A DNA stretch of 64,000 nt, taken from contig JACKMT010000004.1 of NCBI GenBank assembly GCA_024235255.1, positions 124,001 through 188,000 of the forward strand, given 5' to 3'. The DNA comes from Chromatiaceae bacterium. GTDB lineage: Bacteria; Pseudomonadota; Gammaproteobacteria; Chromatiales; Chromatiaceae. Shown here piece after piece: positions 16,423-25,821 of this stretch. How positions within the stretch are numbered: the first letter of the stretch is position 1; each line of letters starts with the position of its first letter. The position numbers were made by a program, and so were the translations under genes. The notes under the pieces were generated by a model. It worked only from the letters and a program-made list of their open reading frames with translations, was not told where the DNA came from and did not search any database.

Positions 16423-17226
16423 ATGAGACTTACCAGATTTACTACACCCGAGAACGAGATTGTGTACGGAGAGGATGAAGGGGAGGGCCGGGCGCTGCTG
16501 CTGAACGGCGATCCCTGGCGCGGTTTTGAGACTACCGATAAAAGAGTCGTCATCGGCGAGCGACTGGCGCCGGTGGAGCCGGTCAATATTTTCTGCATCG
16601 GTCTGAACTACCGGGCGCACGCGGAGGAGACCGGCGCTAAACTGCCGGAGAATCCGGTGATCTTCATGAAGCCCACCACCGCGCTCAACCATCCGGATGC
16701 GGAGATCGTGCTGCCGGCCTGCTGCCAGCATGGACCGGAGGTGGACTACGAGGCGGAGCTTGCGGTGGTGATCGGTAAAACAGCCAGAAACGTCAGCGAG
16801 GAGGATGCGCTGGAGTATGTGTTCGGCTACACATGCGCCAACGATGTCTCGGCGCGCAGGTGGCAAAAGCACGGCGGCGGGGGCCAGTGGGTAAAAGGCA
16901 AATCGTTCGACAGCTTTTGTCCGCTCGGACCGGTACTGGTCACCGCAGATGAGATTACCGACCCGCAGACGCTGAAAGTGGAGTCAATGCTCAACGGCAA
17001 AGTGATGCAGGATGGCCACACTTCAGACATGATCTTTCCGGTGGCCAGACTGATCCAGCTGCTCAGCCAGGATACCACGCTGCTGCCGGGCACCCTGATC
17101 CTCACCGGCACACCTGCCGGCGTCGGATTTGCCCGCAAACCGCCGGTGTTTCTTGCCGACGGCGATCGTATTGAGGTGCGCATCAGCGGTATCGGGGTGC
17201 TCTCCAATAGCGTGGTGCAGGGTTGA
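16423..17226 (+). CDS. Fumarylacetoacetate hydrolase family protein
   Basis: Cytoplasmic metal-dependent hydrolase or decarboxylase of the FAH superfamily, 267 residues from the ATG at 16423. Metal-binding carboxylates appear in HGPEVDYEAELAVVIGK (E..E pattern) and GYTCANDVSAR. The family signature includes FCIGLNYRAHAEETG near the N-terminus, KSFDSFCPLGP and GTLILTGTPAGVGFARKPP near the end. The substrate cannot be told from sequence; members act on fumarylpyruvate, acylpyruvates, oxaloacetate or 2-hydroxyhepta-dienedioate. No catabolic partners are adjacent, so a housekeeping acylpyruvase or oxaloacetate decarboxylase role is likely. Confidence 0.9.
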   Translation: MRLTRFTTPENEIVYGEDEGEGRALLLNGDPWRGFETTDKRVVIGERLAPVEPVNIFCIGLNYRAHAEETGAKLPENPVIFMKPTTALNHPDAEIVLPACCQHGPEVDYEAELAVVIGKTARNVSEEDALEYVFGYTCANDVSARRWQKHGGGGQWVKGKSFDSFCPLGPVLVTADEITDPQTLKVESMLNGKVMQDGHTSDMIFPVARLIQLLSQDTTLLPGTLILTGTPAGVGFARKPPVFLADGDRIEVRISGIGVLSNSVVQG

Positions 17227-17461
17227 CACTGGCGCAGCGGCAGCGGTTGTGCGGGTCGGAAGCGACCGGTCTCCGCCAAGGTTTTGCCGGACAAACGATC
17301 CGCCCGACACGCAATATCAGCGCCGGTCTGCATTACAGCATCTGCCAGTCTGCAGTGTGACCCATCAAACCATAGCTTCCGTCAGCGGCCCCGCACCCAG
17401 CTGTCGCTGCCCCGGCCGTTGATCGCAACATATTTACCAGAGAGGTCTCGGAGTAACTAAT

Positions 17462-18157
17462 TTGAAACCGATTCGATACAGCCTGCTGCTGTTGATTTTT
17501 ACTTTCACCTGCCTGAGCGAAGGAGCAGCGGCAGCTGCGCCTTTGACGGAGCAACAGGTACTCGATAAATACCGGGCGAAGGTCGAATCCCGACTGCTTC
17601 CCCGCTTTCGCTATGCCGGGGTTGATTGGCCGCCGCAGGAGCTGCAGCTGCTGGTGATCAAGGAGACCCGGCAGATGGAGCTTTGGGCCCGTTCGGAGAG
17701 TGGATGGCACTATATCCGCGACTACCGGATCAAGGGGATGAGCGGTGGTTTGGGGCCCAAGCTAAAGGAGGGCGACCGGCAGGTTCCGGAAGGCAGTTAC
17801 CGTATATCGCGGCTCAACCCGAACAGCAGTTTTCATCTCTCAATGAAAGTCGATTATCCTAACGCACACGACCGCAAGATGGCGCAGCGGGATGGGCGCC
17901 GTCGGCTGGGTGGAGATATTTATATCCACGGCAACCAGGTATCGAGCGGGTGTCTTGCGATTGGCGACAACGCAATCGAGGAGCTGTTCGTTCTCGCTGC
18001 CCTGTCAGGCAAGGAGCAGCTGCATCTGCTCATCTCACCGGTGGATTTCCGTACGCATCCGACCCGGGCTCTGTTGATGAACAGGCCGGATTGGGTGGCA
18101 GAGCTGCATCGGGAAATTGCCGCTGAGATGCAAAATTTCCAGCGTAACAGGCCGTAG
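17462..18157 (+). CDS. L,D-transpeptidase family protein (YafK/YkuD type), exported
   Basis: Periplasmic peptidoglycan-modifying enzyme, 231 residues with a signal peptide ending SEGAAAAA. The catalytic YkuD motif reads IHGNQVSSGCLAIG, supplying His, Ser-Gly and the nucleophilic Cys. The preceding GLGPKLKEGDRQVPEGSYRI is typical of the YafK/ErfK-like subfamily, which can hydrolyse the Lpp-peptidoglycan bond or act as a transpeptidase. The start is TTG at 17462 with GGAG 8 nt upstream. The stop codon directly abuts the ATG of the PBP1B gene, so the two cell-wall genes are one operon with the TPR lipoprotein after them. Confidence 0.88.
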   Translation: MKPIRYSLLLLIFTFTCLSEGAAAAAPLTEQQVLDKYRAKVESRLLPRFRYAGVDWPPQELQLLVIKETRQMELWARSESGWHYIRDYRIKGMSGGLGPKLKEGDRQVPEGSYRISRLNPNSSFHLSMKVDYPNAHDRKMAQRDGRRRLGGDIYIHGNQVSSGCLAIGDNAIEELFVLAALSGKEQLHLLISPVDFRTHPTRALLMNRPDWVAELHREIAAEMQNFQRNRP

Positions 18158-20548
18158 ATGCCAAGACAGACAAAAGTGACGAAAAAGCGGTCCGCCGCCG
18201 GCAAAGCCGCCCCCGGACCGGACCGACGGAGCCGACAGAGACCCCCGAGCGTCAAGGCAAGCCGGCGGGCCGGCTACCGCTGGTCAACCCGTCTACTGGC
18301 GCTTGCCTTTCTGTTTTCGCTGGTTTTCGGCGTCTACCTGCTCTATCTCGATAATCTGGTGCAGATTAAGTTCGACGGTAAGCGCTGGTCAGTGCCGGCA
18401 CGGGTCTACGGCCGGCCGCTGGACCTCTACGCCGGTGCCCGGATCGGTCCGGAGCAGATGGCGGAGGAGTTGATTCGGCTGGGTTACCGCAAGCTGAGCC
18501 ATCCCGATAAGCAGGCCAGCTGGTCGCGCAACCACAACCGGTTTCTGGTTCGCACCCGACCTTTTACCTTCTGGGACGGCTCCGAACCGGAACGCTTTCT
18601 CGATCTGCGCTTCGATGGCGACCGCTTGGCCGGACTCTACGACGCCGGCGGAGCGCCGCTGGCGCTGGTGCGTCTGGAGGCGCCGGAGGTGGGCAGTATC
18701 TACCCCTCGCACAACGAGGACCGCATCCTGATCTCAAAGGATCAGCTGCCCGAACTGCTGGTCAAGGGGCTGTTGGCGGTGGAGGACCGCTCCTTTTACA
18801 ACCACCACGGCGTCGATCCCAAAGCGATACTGCGCGCGCTGTGGGCCAATCTGCGGGCGGGCGGACTGGTGCAGGGCGGTAGTACACTGACGCAACAGTT
18901 GATCAAGAATCTCTATCTGACGCAGGAGCGGACGCTTTGGCGCAAGCTCAATGAGGCGGCGATGGCGGTAATTCTGGACGCGCGCTACGCCAAAGATGAG
19001 ATTATGGGTGCCTACGCCAACGAGATCTATCTCGGGCAGGATGGGAGCCGGGCAATTCATGGTTTCGGCTTGGCCAGCCGGTTCTATTTTAACCGTCCGC
19101 TGGCGGAGCTCGATCTGCCGCGTCTGGCGCTGCTGGTGGGAATGATTCGGGGTCCCTCCCTGTACGATCCGCGGCGCCACCCGGAGCGCGCCAAACAACG
19201 CCGCGACAAGGTGCTGGAGATGATGCTGCAGCAGGGTGCCATCGGCGAACAGCAGCAACGGCAGGCGGTGGCTGCACCTCTGGGTATCGGTAACCCAGGC
19301 AGCGGTGGCGAAGTCAGATATCCGGCATTCCTGACGCTGGTGCGGCGCCAGCTGCACAGTGATTATCGCGAAGAGGACTTGACCTCAGAGGGGTTGCGCA
19401 TCTTCACCACGCTCGATCCCTGGGTGCAGGAGCAGGCGGAAAAAGCGCTCTCTTCCCGGCTTGATCTGCTGGAAAAAGCGCACAAGCTGCCAGCCGGGAA
19501 GCTGGAGGGTGCGGTGGTGGTCGCGGCAACCGGCAGCGGCGAGGTGCTCGCGGTGGTGAGCGGGCGCAGAACCGAATTCTCCGGTTTCAACCGGGCGTTG
19601 GATGCGGTGCGGCCGATCGGCTCGCTGATCAAGCCGGTGGTTTACCTGGCCGCGCTGATGCAGCCGCAGCGCTATACGCTGACTACCCGGATAGCGGATG
19701 CCCCGGTGAGTCTGAAGATTCCGGGCGGCAAGCGCTGGACACCGCAGAATTACGACCGCACCAGCCACGGACGGGTAACCCTGTTTCAAGCACTGGCACA
19801 CTCTTATAATCTGGCTACCGTGAATCTGGGTTTGGATGTAGGAGTGGAGGCGGTGAGCAGTCTGTTGGCAGATCTTGGCATCAGCCGCAAGGTGGAGGTG
19901 GTGCCGGCACTGTTGTTGGGAGCGCTCTCACTGCCGCCGCTGGAGGTCGCGCAGCTCTATCAAACGCTGGCTGCCGGCGGCTTTCACTCACCGCTGCGCG
20001 CCATTCGCGAGGTTCAATCCAGCGACGGCAACGCGTTGCAGCGCTATCCGTTGACTGTCCGCCAGTCGGTGGATCAAGGGCCGGTCTATCTGCTCAACCG
20101 TAATCTGCAGGAGGTCGTCCGTTCCGGCACCGGCCGCGCGCTGTCCAGTTTTCTGTCGGCCGATCTGCGCCTGGCCGGCAAGACCGGTACCACCGATGAG
20201 CTGCGGGACAGCTGGTTTGCGGGATTCGACAGCGACCGGGTGGCTGTGGTATGGGTTGGGCGCGACGACAACAGCCCCGCAGGACTGTCGGGTTCCCAAG
20301 GTGCGATGCGGGTTTGGGGCGATCTGATGCGGCGGCTTAAACCTGAGCCACTGCTCCTCCCGGCGCCTGCGTCGGTGGATAATGTCTGGGTGGATACGAA
20401 CTCTGGGCTGTTGGCGGATGAAAATTGCGCGAACGCCGAGCTCATGCCTTATTTGAAAGGCTCTGCGCCGGTGACCGCGTCATCTTGTGTCACCAGACCG
20501 GCACCGGCGCAGAGTGTCGGTGACTTTTTTCGGGGGTTGTTTGAATGA
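18158..20548 (+). CDS. mrcB: Penicillin-binding protein 1B (bifunctional)
   Basis: Inner-membrane bifunctional peptidoglycan synthase, 796 residues. A short basic cytoplasmic tail is followed by a transmembrane helix (about 47-67). A UB2H-like domain follows, which in E. coli binds the activator LpoB (SVPARVYGRPLDLYAG). The GT51 glycosyltransferase carries catalytic Glu209 in VEDRSFYNHHG and GGSTLTQQLIKNLYL. The transpeptidase has SxxK at Ser489 (GSLIKP), SYN (HSYNLATVN) and KTG (AGKTGTTDELRDSWF). Length is normal. It directly follows the L,D-transpeptidase and overlaps the TPR lipoprotein by 4 nt. That lipoprotein could be an LpoB-like partner, but this is inference. Confidence 0.96.
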   Translation: MPRQTKVTKKRSAAGKAAPGPDRRSRQRPPSVKASRRAGYRWSTRLLALAFLFSLVFGVYLLYLDNLVQIKFDGKRWSVPARVYGRPLDLYAGARIGPEQMAEELIRLGYRKLSHPDKQASWSRNHNRFLVRTRPFTFWDGSEPERFLDLRFDGDRLAGLYDAGGAPLALVRLEAPEVGSIYPSHNEDRILISKDQLPELLVKGLLAVEDRSFYNHHGVDPKAILRALWANLRAGGLVQGGSTLTQQLIKNLYLTQERTLWRKLNEAAMAVILDARYAKDEIMGAYANEIYLGQDGSRAIHGFGLASRFYFNRPLAELDLPRLALLVGMIRGPSLYDPRRHPERAKQRRDKVLEMMLQQGAIGEQQQRQAVAAPLGIGNPGSGGEVRYPAFLTLVRRQLHSDYREEDLTSEGLRIFTTLDPWVQEQAEKALSSRLDLLEKAHKLPAGKLEGAVVVAATGSGEVLAVVSGRRTEFSGFNRALDAVRPIGSLIKPVVYLAALMQPQRYTLTTRIADAPVSLKIPGGKRWTPQNYDRTSHGRVTLFQALAHSYNLATVNLGLDVGVEAVSSLLADLGISRKVEVVPALLLGALSLPPLEVAQLYQTLAAGGFHSPLRAIREVQSSDGNALQRYPLTVRQSVDQGPVYLLNRNLQEVVRSGTGRALSSFLSADLRLAGKTGTTDELRDSWFAGFDSDRVAVVWVGRDDNSPAGLSGSQGAMRVWGDLMRRLKPEPLLLPAPASVDNVWVDTNSGLLADENCANAELMPYLKGSAPVTASSCVTRPAPAQSVGDFFRGLFE

Positions 20549-21177
20549 AACAGATTCTGGTTTGCATCACAGTCAGTGCAGTGCTGGTAGTGGCTGGGTG
20601 CTCCACCGGTCCCAGGCGGGGTGCGCCGGCACCGGTGGTGCGTTCACAGCCGGCGCCGGTAACCAGCGCCAAAGCGCCACTAGAGAGCCGTGCTGCGCCG
20701 GAAAGCATCAGCTATCCTGCGAGAGACACTTCGGGAACGGAGATCATCCCCTATGCAACAGCTCCGGGAGCAGCTGAGATTACCCCATATTCATCCGATC
20801 GTCCCAGTGCAGCTGAGATCACTGCGGCGCCATCGATGGAACCCGCAGCGCCGGTTCGCTCCAACAACACGGCGGTTTTGGCGCTGCTCTCCAGTGCCGG
20901 CAGTCAACAGCAGGGCGGCGATATGCCGGGCGCGGCGGCAACGCTCGAACGGGCGTTGCGTATTGAGCCGCGCAATGCCCGTCTTTGGCACCGGCTGGCG
21001 TCACTGCGTCTGGAGCAGAAGCAGTATCGGATGGCGGCGGATCTGGCGGATAAGTCCAACTCGCTCGCCCCGGAAGATGACAACCTTAGACGCGCCAACT
21101 GGCGGTTGATTGCGCGCTCCCGGTCAGCGCTGGGAGACAGCAAAGGGGCGCAGCAGGCTTGGGAGATGGCACGATGA
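20545..21177 (+). CDS. TPR-containing lipoprotein downstream of PBP1B
   Basis: Predicted outer-membrane lipoprotein, 210 residues. The lipobox is VVAGC with Cys19. A long Pro/Ala-rich, probably disordered linker (about 20-110, with the repeated phrases EIIPYA, EITPYS and EITAAP) leads to two or three TPR-like helical pairs (about 115-205). The ATGA overlap with the PBP1B gene gives translational coupling. LpoA/LpoB activators of PBP1 are outer-membrane lipoproteins with linkers spanning the periplasm, and LpoA has TPR-like helices. An activator role is therefore plausible but unproven. Confidence 0.8.
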   Translation: MKQILVCITVSAVLVVAGCSTGPRRGAPAPVVRSQPAPVTSAKAPLESRAAPESISYPARDTSGTEIIPYATAPGAAEITPYSSDRPSAAEITAAPSMEPAAPVRSNNTAVLALLSSAGSQQQGGDMPGAAATLERALRIEPRNARLWHRLASLRLEQKQYRMAADLADKSNSLAPEDDNLRRANWRLIARSRSALGDSKGAQQAWEMAR

Positions 21178-21272
21178 TTGTAGTCGGCGCCGACAAGCCC
21201 TAAAATACGACCTTAAATCCTTAAGCAGTTTACGGACCGATTTTTACCAGAATGTCAGGGGGTCGTGCGGGC

Positions 21273-21767
21273 ATGAGTGTCTATGCCGAAGCGAAACTGA
21301 TCGGCCAGGCGCGACTGCTGGCAGCCGAGTACCGTCGCACGATGGGAAAGCCGCTGCCTGGTATCAGCAGCGAGATTGCGCTGCACGACGCCATACGGCT
21401 GCTCTCGCTGGCTCCTGCCGACGCAACGGCCGGCGGCATCGACGCCATCGATCCCGAGCGCGGCAATAAAAAAATCCAGATAAAAAGCCGGACCATTTTC
21501 GATGAGTCCAAGTCCGGTCAACGCATCGGTCAGCTCAACGTGGAGCAGTCCTGGGACTCGGTACTGCTGGTGCTGATGGATGAGGAGTACGAACCGTACG
21601 AAATCTACGAAGCGGAACGGGAGGAGCTGCTGGAGTACATGCAGAAATCCAGCAGCAACCGCGCCAAACGGGGTGCACTGTCGGTGGCCCGCTTTAAAAA
21701 TATCGGGCAGCTGGTCTGGGCCCGCGACGGTGGTCTGGACCCGGAACTCTGGGACAATCAAGCTTGA
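21273..21767 (+). CDS. Conserved hypothetical protein, possible restriction-endonuclease-like fold
   Basis: Soluble protein of 164 residues from the ATG at 21273, chosen because AGGGGG lies 10 nt upstream; an ATG seven codons earlier lacks a site. Motifs include AVIRLL-like helices, then GGIDAIDPERGNKKIQIKSR and a C-terminal WARDGGLDPELWD. The D..(E)xK-like arrangement (IDAIDPERG...IQIKS) could be a PD-(D/E)xK nuclease-like core as seen in DUF6998-type proteins; this is a tentative reading. It lies 47 bp upstream of the DinG-type helicase, so a nucleic-acid role is plausible. Function unknown. Confidence 0.65.
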   Translation: MSVYAEAKLIGQARLLAAEYRRTMGKPLPGISSEIALHDAIRLLSLAPADATAGGIDAIDPERGNKKIQIKSRTIFDESKSGQRIGQLNVEQSWDSVLLVLMDEEYEPYEIYEAEREELLEYMQKSSSNRAKRGALSVARFKNIGQLVWARDGGLDPELWDNQA

Positions 21768-21814
21768 CAAAGCGTTGCCGCCGGATGGCTGAAGCGAACT
21801 TCTGAGCGGTACCA

Positions 21815-23746
21815 ATGGATGAAATATCCGAAATTCTGGGCCCCGACGGCCTGCTCTCCCGCACCATAGAGGGCTTCACCTACCGGCCGCAACAGCTGGA
21901 GATGGCGTTGAGCGTCGGCCGTATTTTGGCGCAGAGCGGTGTTTTTATCTGCGAGGCCGGTACTGGTACCGGCAAAACTTTTGCCTATCTGGTTCCGGCG
22001 CTGTTGTCGGGTCAGAAGATCATCATTTCGACCGGCACCAAAAACCTGCAGGATCAGCTTTTTCACCGTGACCTGCCGCTGATCCGTGATGCACTGGCGC
22101 TTCCGACCAACGTGGCGCTGCTTAAGGGCCGGGCCAACTATCTCTGTCCCCATCGGCTCGAGAATACGCTGGCGGAGGGGCGATTGAATTCGCCGGAGAT
22201 GGTCGATCAACTGATGCAGATTCAACGCTGGGCCGGCAAGACCAGGGCGGGGGATATCGCCGAGCTGAACGATCTGCCGGAAGACGCGCGCATCTGGCCG
22301 CTGGTTACCTCCACCAGCGACAACTGCCTGGGCCAGGAGTGTCCCTCCCTCGGCAGCTGTCATCTGCTCGAAGCCAGACGGCGTGCGCAGGAAGCTGACC
22401 TGGTGGTCATCAATCACCATCTGTTGTGCGCCGACTTTGCACTCAAAGAGGAGGGTTTCGGAGAGCTGCTGCCCGCTGCCGACGGTTTCATTATCGATGA
22501 AGCGCACCAGTTGCCGGAGGTAGCGAGCAATTTTTTCGGCACCACGGTGAGCGGCCGTCAGCTGCAGGAGCTGGTGCGGGATACCGATATCGAGTACCTG
22601 AAAGAGGCCGGCGATCTCAAGGAGGTGCCCGAACAGACCGCTCGGCTGAGCAAGGCGGTCAGGGATCTGCGCCTGACTTTCGGCCTCGATATTCGGCGCG
22701 GCTCCTGGTCCGAACTGGCAGGGAATGCACGCATTCTGTCGGCACTGGAGGCGGTCAGGTCGGCATTGGAAAAGCTGTCGGAGCTGTTGCAGCTGATGCA
22801 GGGTCGTGGCAAGGGCCTGGAGAGCTGTCTGGTGCGTTGTCAGAAGCTGTCGGGTGATCTCACCAAGCTGTGCCAAGCGGAGTCGGAAGAGGAGATTCGC
22901 TGGTTCGAAACCCAGCGCCAGAGCTTTCGGCTGAACCTTACCCCGATGGAGATCTCCGGCCTGTTCCGGTCGCGCATGGAGCGCTACCGGGGTAGTTGGG
23001 TGTTCACCTCGGCCACGCTGGCAGTGGGGGAGAGTTTTCGCCATTTTCAACAGCAGCTCGGCCTGGATGACGCTCAATCTGCGCTCTGGGGCAGTCCCTT
23101 CGACTATCCTCGTCAGGCGCTCTGGTACCTCCCCCGCGGGCTGCCCGAGCCTAGCTCGCCGGAATACACTGCAGCGGTGGTGGAGGAGGCAGTGCCGCTG
23201 CTGGAGTCGAGCAGAGGCCGCGCTTTCATGCTCTTTACCAGTCACCGTGCGCTGCGCGAGGCAGCCGAGCTGCTGCAGGGTCGGGTCGATTTTCCGCTGC
23301 TGGTGCAGGGCAGCGCGCCCAAAGTAGAGCTGCTCAACCGGTTTCGTGAACACGGCAACGCGGTACTGCTGGGAACCGCCAGTTTCTGGGAGGGTGTCGA
23401 TGTGCGCGGCGATGCGCTCTCCTGCGTGATTATCGACAAGCTTCCGTTTGCCTCGCCGGGCGATCCGGTGTTGCAGGCGCGCATCAGCGCGTTGAGGAAG
23501 AGGGGTGGTAATCCGTTTCTGGAGTTTCAGGTACCCCAAGCGGCGATTGCACTCAAGCAGGGTGCCGGCCGGCTGATCCGCGATGTCAATGACCGGGGCG
23601 TGCTGGTGATCTGCGACCGCCGGTTATTAAAGCGGGGCTACGGCCAAACTTTCCTCGACAGCCTGCCGCCAATGGCGCGCACGCGCGAACTAGCCGATGT
23701 CAAGCTTTTTTACCACGAGATTGAGCGGTCCAAACAAGCCCTTTAG
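21815..23746 (+). CDS. DinG-family ATP-dependent DNA helicase (YoaA-like)
   Basis: Superfamily 2 iron-sulfur DNA helicase of the XPD/DinG group, 643 residues. Walker A is GTGTGKTFAY, motif II is DEAH (FIIDEAHQLPEV) and motif VI is QGAGRLIRDVNDRG. Four cysteines between motifs I and II (CPHR, then C.GQECPSLGSC) form the 4Fe-4S site. The length matches E. coli YoaA (636) better than DinG (716). YoaA works with the chi subunit of polymerase III in repair of stalled forks; that part is family knowledge. It follows the small hypothetical gene after 47 bp. Confidence 0.93.
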   Translation: MDEISEILGPDGLLSRTIEGFTYRPQQLEMALSVGRILAQSGVFICEAGTGTGKTFAYLVPALLSGQKIIISTGTKNLQDQLFHRDLPLIRDALALPTNVALLKGRANYLCPHRLENTLAEGRLNSPEMVDQLMQIQRWAGKTRAGDIAELNDLPEDARIWPLVTSTSDNCLGQECPSLGSCHLLEARRRAQEADLVVINHHLLCADFALKEEGFGELLPAADGFIIDEAHQLPEVASNFFGTTVSGRQLQELVRDTDIEYLKEAGDLKEVPEQTARLSKAVRDLRLTFGLDIRRGSWSELAGNARILSALEAVRSALEKLSELLQLMQGRGKGLESCLVRCQKLSGDLTKLCQAESEEEIRWFETQRQSFRLNLTPMEISGLFRSRMERYRGSWVFTSATLAVGESFRHFQQQLGLDDAQSALWGSPFDYPRQALWYLPRGLPEPSSPEYTAAVVEEAVPLLESSRGRAFMLFTSHRALREAAELLQGRVDFPLLVQGSAPKVELLNRFREHGNAVLLGTASFWEGVDVRGDALSCVIIDKLPFASPGDPVLQARISALRKRGGNPFLEFQVPQAAIALKQGAGRLIRDVNDRGVLVICDRRLLKRGYGQTFLDSLPPMARTRELADVKLFYHEIERSKQAL

Positions 23747-23835
23747 GAGATGGATCCTTTACTCCCAACTGCTATGATTCATTATATAGAGAGGGTCACC
23801 ACCGGCGACCGTTCAAATTACTGCGAAACCTGAAA

Positions 23836-24516
23836 ATGCAAACTCTCCACGGAACATTTTTCTTCGCCTTGCTCCTGGGCGTGAACTGGAACCTGTGTGG
23901 TTTTGCCCAGGCGGATGTGGCAGTAGCGGACGAGACTGGCGCTGCCGACGTTCAGCGCGATTTATCAACTATCCCACCCTGCCCGGATAAACCGCGATTA
24001 CAGCTGACTCTCAGGCAGGAGCTTATCTCGGCAGATATCTGCGACGGCGAGCTGCGTGCGGTGATGAAACGGTTCAGCGATTTGACCGGGATATCAGTGC
24101 ACATTGCGAAAAACGTCGATCCAGCCCCGGTTAATACAAGCTTTGCAAAGCTCAGTAAGCGAGCCGCGTTGGAGCGGCTGTTGCAAGGCACCAACTATGC
24201 AATAACAACACTGGAGGGTGAAGAGGATCGGGGTATCAGCCAGGTCAGCGTTATTTCCACCGCCGGGCGCACTTCGAGATTGAGCGAGTACGATCCAAAT
24301 CGGTATATCGAGACCGAGGGGGCGAAGCTCTTTCCCCCCAAAGCACTGGAGGCGTTGCAAGGTGATCCGGCAGAGCGGTCCCGCTTGATCGAAGAGGTTG
24401 GCAAGCGGCATCAGGAGGTGTACGAACGTTTGCTCGAACAGTTGCAGTCTCAGGGCGGACTTGACCCGCTAACTGCAAGTAAATTAAGAGAGAAACTGAT
24501 TGACGAGGAGAACTGA
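23836..24516 (+). CDS. Exported STN-domain-like protein
   Basis: Exported protein of 226 residues with a signal peptide (about 1-26). After a linker, residues 52-120 look like a secretin/TonB N-terminal (STN) domain: LRAVMKRFSDLTGISVHIAKN...ALERLLQGTNYAITTLEG. The C-terminal third is charged and helical, ending in a coiled-coil-like stretch. Free-standing STN proteins are not receptors or secretins themselves; the domain normally mediates periplasmic protein contacts. The stop is 1 nt before the ATG of the SGNH hydrolase, so the two are co-translated and may work together. Function unknown. Confidence 0.65.
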   Translation: MQTLHGTFFFALLLGVNWNLCGFAQADVAVADETGAADVQRDLSTIPPCPDKPRLQLTLRQELISADICDGELRAVMKRFSDLTGISVHIAKNVDPAPVNTSFAKLSKRAALERLLQGTNYAITTLEGEEDRGISQVSVISTAGRTSRLSEYDPNRYIETEGAKLFPPKALEALQGDPAERSRLIEEVGKRHQEVYERLLEQLQSQGGLDPLTASKLREKLIDEEN

Positions 24517-24517
24517 G

Positions 24518-25750
24518 ATGAGGTCAGGTGTTACCAAAAAGCCAATTGGCAGTATATTTGCTTTGCTCTTTGCGCTGGCTGTACCGGTACCGGGCTGGAG
24601 CGCCGGCAACCCGCTTTTAGTCGCTATGGGGGATAGCATCGGCGAGGGAGTCCAAGGCGCGGACGCCGCCTGGCAAACCCAGTTTTTCAGCTATGTCAAT
24701 CTGGTCGGCCTGTTGCTGCAGCAGCAGGTGTCGGTGCCATTCATTCAAAGCGGTTTGTTTGGTGTTGTCGGCAACACGGAAGGGCGCTCCAGGATCTACC
24801 CCAATGCCGTTACCACCAATGTGGCCGTGTCGGGTGCCACGGTCAACTCGCTCCTCTATGATCAGGCCGATGCTGCCGTAACCGGAGCCATTAACTCAGA
24901 AACGGACCTGGTGCTCTTTCCGAGGCAGCAGACCCAGATCGGCTATGTCGAAACGGCGATACCGGCTGTGGTGCTCTGCTGGATCGGCAATAACGATGTG
25001 CTCTCCACGGCCACCGCTTTTGGCAATCTGGATGGATCGCAACTGACGCCGCTGGCAGATTTCGACCGCGACTATCGCGCCCTTGCCGCCCGGCTGAGCC
25101 CACTGGTGACAAACAATGGGACCAAGGTGGTGTTCGCTAATTTGCCCGATGTCACTGCTATCGGCCTGTTGGCGAACCGTGCCACCGCTGAAGCCATCTT
25201 AGGTTTTCCGGTTGATCTCCCGGAAGGAAGTTACACGTCCATTATTACAGTGCTTTTGATGGGACTGTTTGGTAACGATGACCTGCTCCAGTTCCCCAAC
25301 TTTGTGCTGGACAGCAGCGAAGTTGCATTGATTCGTTCCCGAACTCAGGAATTCAACGCGATCATTCAACGGGAGGCGGATGCGCTCGGGATGCCGGTAG
25401 TCGATATCAATGCCAAGTTCAACGAACTCCTGGCTAATCCCCCGATTTTTCTGGGTATTCCGGTTACCAATCGTTTGCTTGGCGGTCTATTCAGTCTGGA
25501 TGGGGTTCACCCGTCGAATATTGGACATGCGCTGATAGCCAATGAGTTTGTTACCACCATGAATCAGGCGTTCGGCATGACGCTGCCGGTGTTCAATCAG
25601 GCAGCGCTGGAGTTTCTCTTTAGCACCGACCCGAGTATAGACAAGGATGGCGATGGCAAGGCCGTCGGTCGCTTGGGTGTCGGACTGATTGAAACCTTGG
25701 CTTTTATTCTGGGTATTACCGGAGATTCGAACGACTTTCTGGCCAATTGA
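24518..25750 (+). CDS. Exported SGNH/GDSL-type hydrolase
   Basis: Secreted serine hydrolase (lipase/esterase class), 410 residues from the ATG at 24518, which has GAGGAG 7 nt upstream. The signal peptide ends near GWSAG. Block I is MGDSIGEG with Ser40, block III is WIGNND, and block V is DGVHPSNIGH with the catalytic Asp and His. A Gly near block II (VAVSGATVNSL) completes the set. The C-terminal tail contains a DKDGDGKA segment that could bind calcium. It follows the STN-like gene with a 1-nt gap. Substrate unknown; a polysaccharide deacetylase/esterase or phospholipase role is possible. Confidence 0.85.
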   Translation: MRSGVTKKPIGSIFALLFALAVPVPGWSAGNPLLVAMGDSIGEGVQGADAAWQTQFFSYVNLVGLLLQQQVSVPFIQSGLFGVVGNTEGRSRIYPNAVTTNVAVSGATVNSLLYDQADAAVTGAINSETDLVLFPRQQTQIGYVETAIPAVVLCWIGNNDVLSTATAFGNLDGSQLTPLADFDRDYRALAARLSPLVTNNGTKVVFANLPDVTAIGLLANRATAEAILGFPVDLPEGSYTSIITVLLMGLFGNDDLLQFPNFVLDSSEVALIRSRTQEFNAIIQREADALGMPVVDINAKFNELLANPPIFLGIPVTNRLLGGLFSLDGVHPSNIGHALIANEFVTTMNQAFGMTLPVFNQAALEFLFSTDPSIDKDGDGKAVGRLGVGLIETLAFILGITGDSNDFLAN

Positions 25751-25821
25751 GCCCCTGTGAGCGGACAGGAGAAAAGGGATCAGACCGCCTTTTACCCCTA
25801 TCTCCCAGTTAGCGTGCACGC

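Noticed and set aside
15682..16872. 396-residue reading of the riboflavin synthase gene
   Set aside because: The extra N-terminal 183 residues cross the divergent FAH-family gene; the family start MFTGIVE lies at 16323 with a good ribosome-binding site.
21758..23539. Long minus-strand open frame (593 codons) opposite the DinG-type helicase
   Set aside because: It is the shadow of a GC-rich gene: composition is rich in Arg, Gln, His and Leu with no recognisable domain, whereas the plus strand has all helicase motifs.
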